From Actinomycetota bacterium (GTDB lineage Bacteria > Actinomycetota > Humimicrobiia > Humimicrobiales > Humimicrobiaceae), in contig PWYO01000087.1 of NCBI GenBank assembly GCA_003567835.1, forward strand, positions 1 through 5,446: DNA of 5,446 nt, written 5' to 3'. Positions 5,336-5,446 of this stretch are shown here, piece after piece. Numbering within the stretch: position 1 is the first letter of the stretch; each line of letters starts with the position of its first letter. The position numbers and the translations under genes are program-made. The notes under the pieces were generated by a model. It was given only the letters and a program-made list of their open reading frames with translations, searched no databases and had not been told where the DNA came from.

Positions 5336-5446
5336 ATCCAGTCGCAAGAAAGGGAAGTGGCCACGCTGGTTCTAGGCGAAAAACTATTTTTAAAAGATAT
5401 AATTTTTGTAATGTCGCAATTAACGGATCAGCATATAGGTTATATA
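5336..5446 (+). CDS. Open frame running off the right edge, unknown
   Basis: Thirty-seven codons are open from after the stop at 5333 to the window end, with protein-like composition (QEREVATLVLGEKLF, then KDIIFVMSQLTDQHIGYI). Possible starts are GTG 5357 (AAAGGGA only 1 nt upstream, too close) and ATG 5411 (no ribosome binding site). An overlapping frame upstream (ILIKIFESSRKKGK) might be joined by a frameshift. This is either a gene start cut by the edge or part of a relic. Confidence 0.2.
   Translation, partial: MQSQEREVATLVLGEKLFLKDIIFVMSQLTDQHIGYI

Larger units (their letters stand above)
4739..5446. other. Gene-poor stretch, no well supported gene
   Basis: No open frame of more than about 41 codons with a good start is visible on either strand. 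Homopolymer T runs occur at 4920-4927 and 4985-4992 without clear preceding stems. A 4-bp GCAT/ATGC hairpin with five Ts at 4819-4839 is too weak to call a terminator. Short coding-like segments are listed separately. The region could be intergenic or heavily decayed. Confidence 0.5.

Overview
The window looks like chromosomal DNA from a low-to-medium GC bacterium of the Bacillota (clostridial type). The evidence is strong AGGAGG-type ribosome binding sites, a Firmicutes-style L-lactate dehydrogenase, a Tad-pilus gene pair, a small zinc-ribbon protein and a short lipoprotein. This assignment is an inference from gene style; nothing in the sequence fixes the genus. All supportable genes lie on the + strand.

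Layout. Positions 2-1096 hold a tight three-gene run: the end of a TadE-like pilus gene (cut by the left edge), a TadG/Tad-domain gene overlapping it by 31 nt, and a short single-stranded-DNA-binding (SSB-type) gene overlapping that by 8 nt. Positions 1097-2025 contain no intact gene, but show coding-like segments in several frames, including a decayed protein gene at about 1449-1979. Positions 2026-2982 encode an intact L-lactate dehydrogenase. Positions 2983-3595 are again degenerate: a frame interrupted by one stop, a mutated partial copy of the tadG-like gene (3258-3344), a likely terminator (3378-3409), and a very AT-rich promoter region. Positions 3596-4087 encode a zinc-ribbon protein of unknown function. 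Positions 4088-4249 form a structured leader with a 7-codon open frame, followed by a lipoprotein gene (4250-4738). The last 700 bases hold no gene I can support well, only short open frames, one of which runs off the right edge.

How the parts fit. The Tad genes belong to assembly of thin Flp-type pili in the envelope. The SSB-like gene is translationally coupled to them, although it has no obvious pilus role. The lactate dehydrogenase is a stand-alone fermentative enzyme reducing pyruvate to L-lactate with NADH. The zinc-ribbon and lipoprotein genes are neighbours without recognised function. The most notable features are the amount of gene decay around ldh, the relic tadG duplication about 2.7 kb from its parent, and possible alternative RNA structures upstream of the lipoprotein gene. 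I see no convincing evidence of a complete new multi-gene system.
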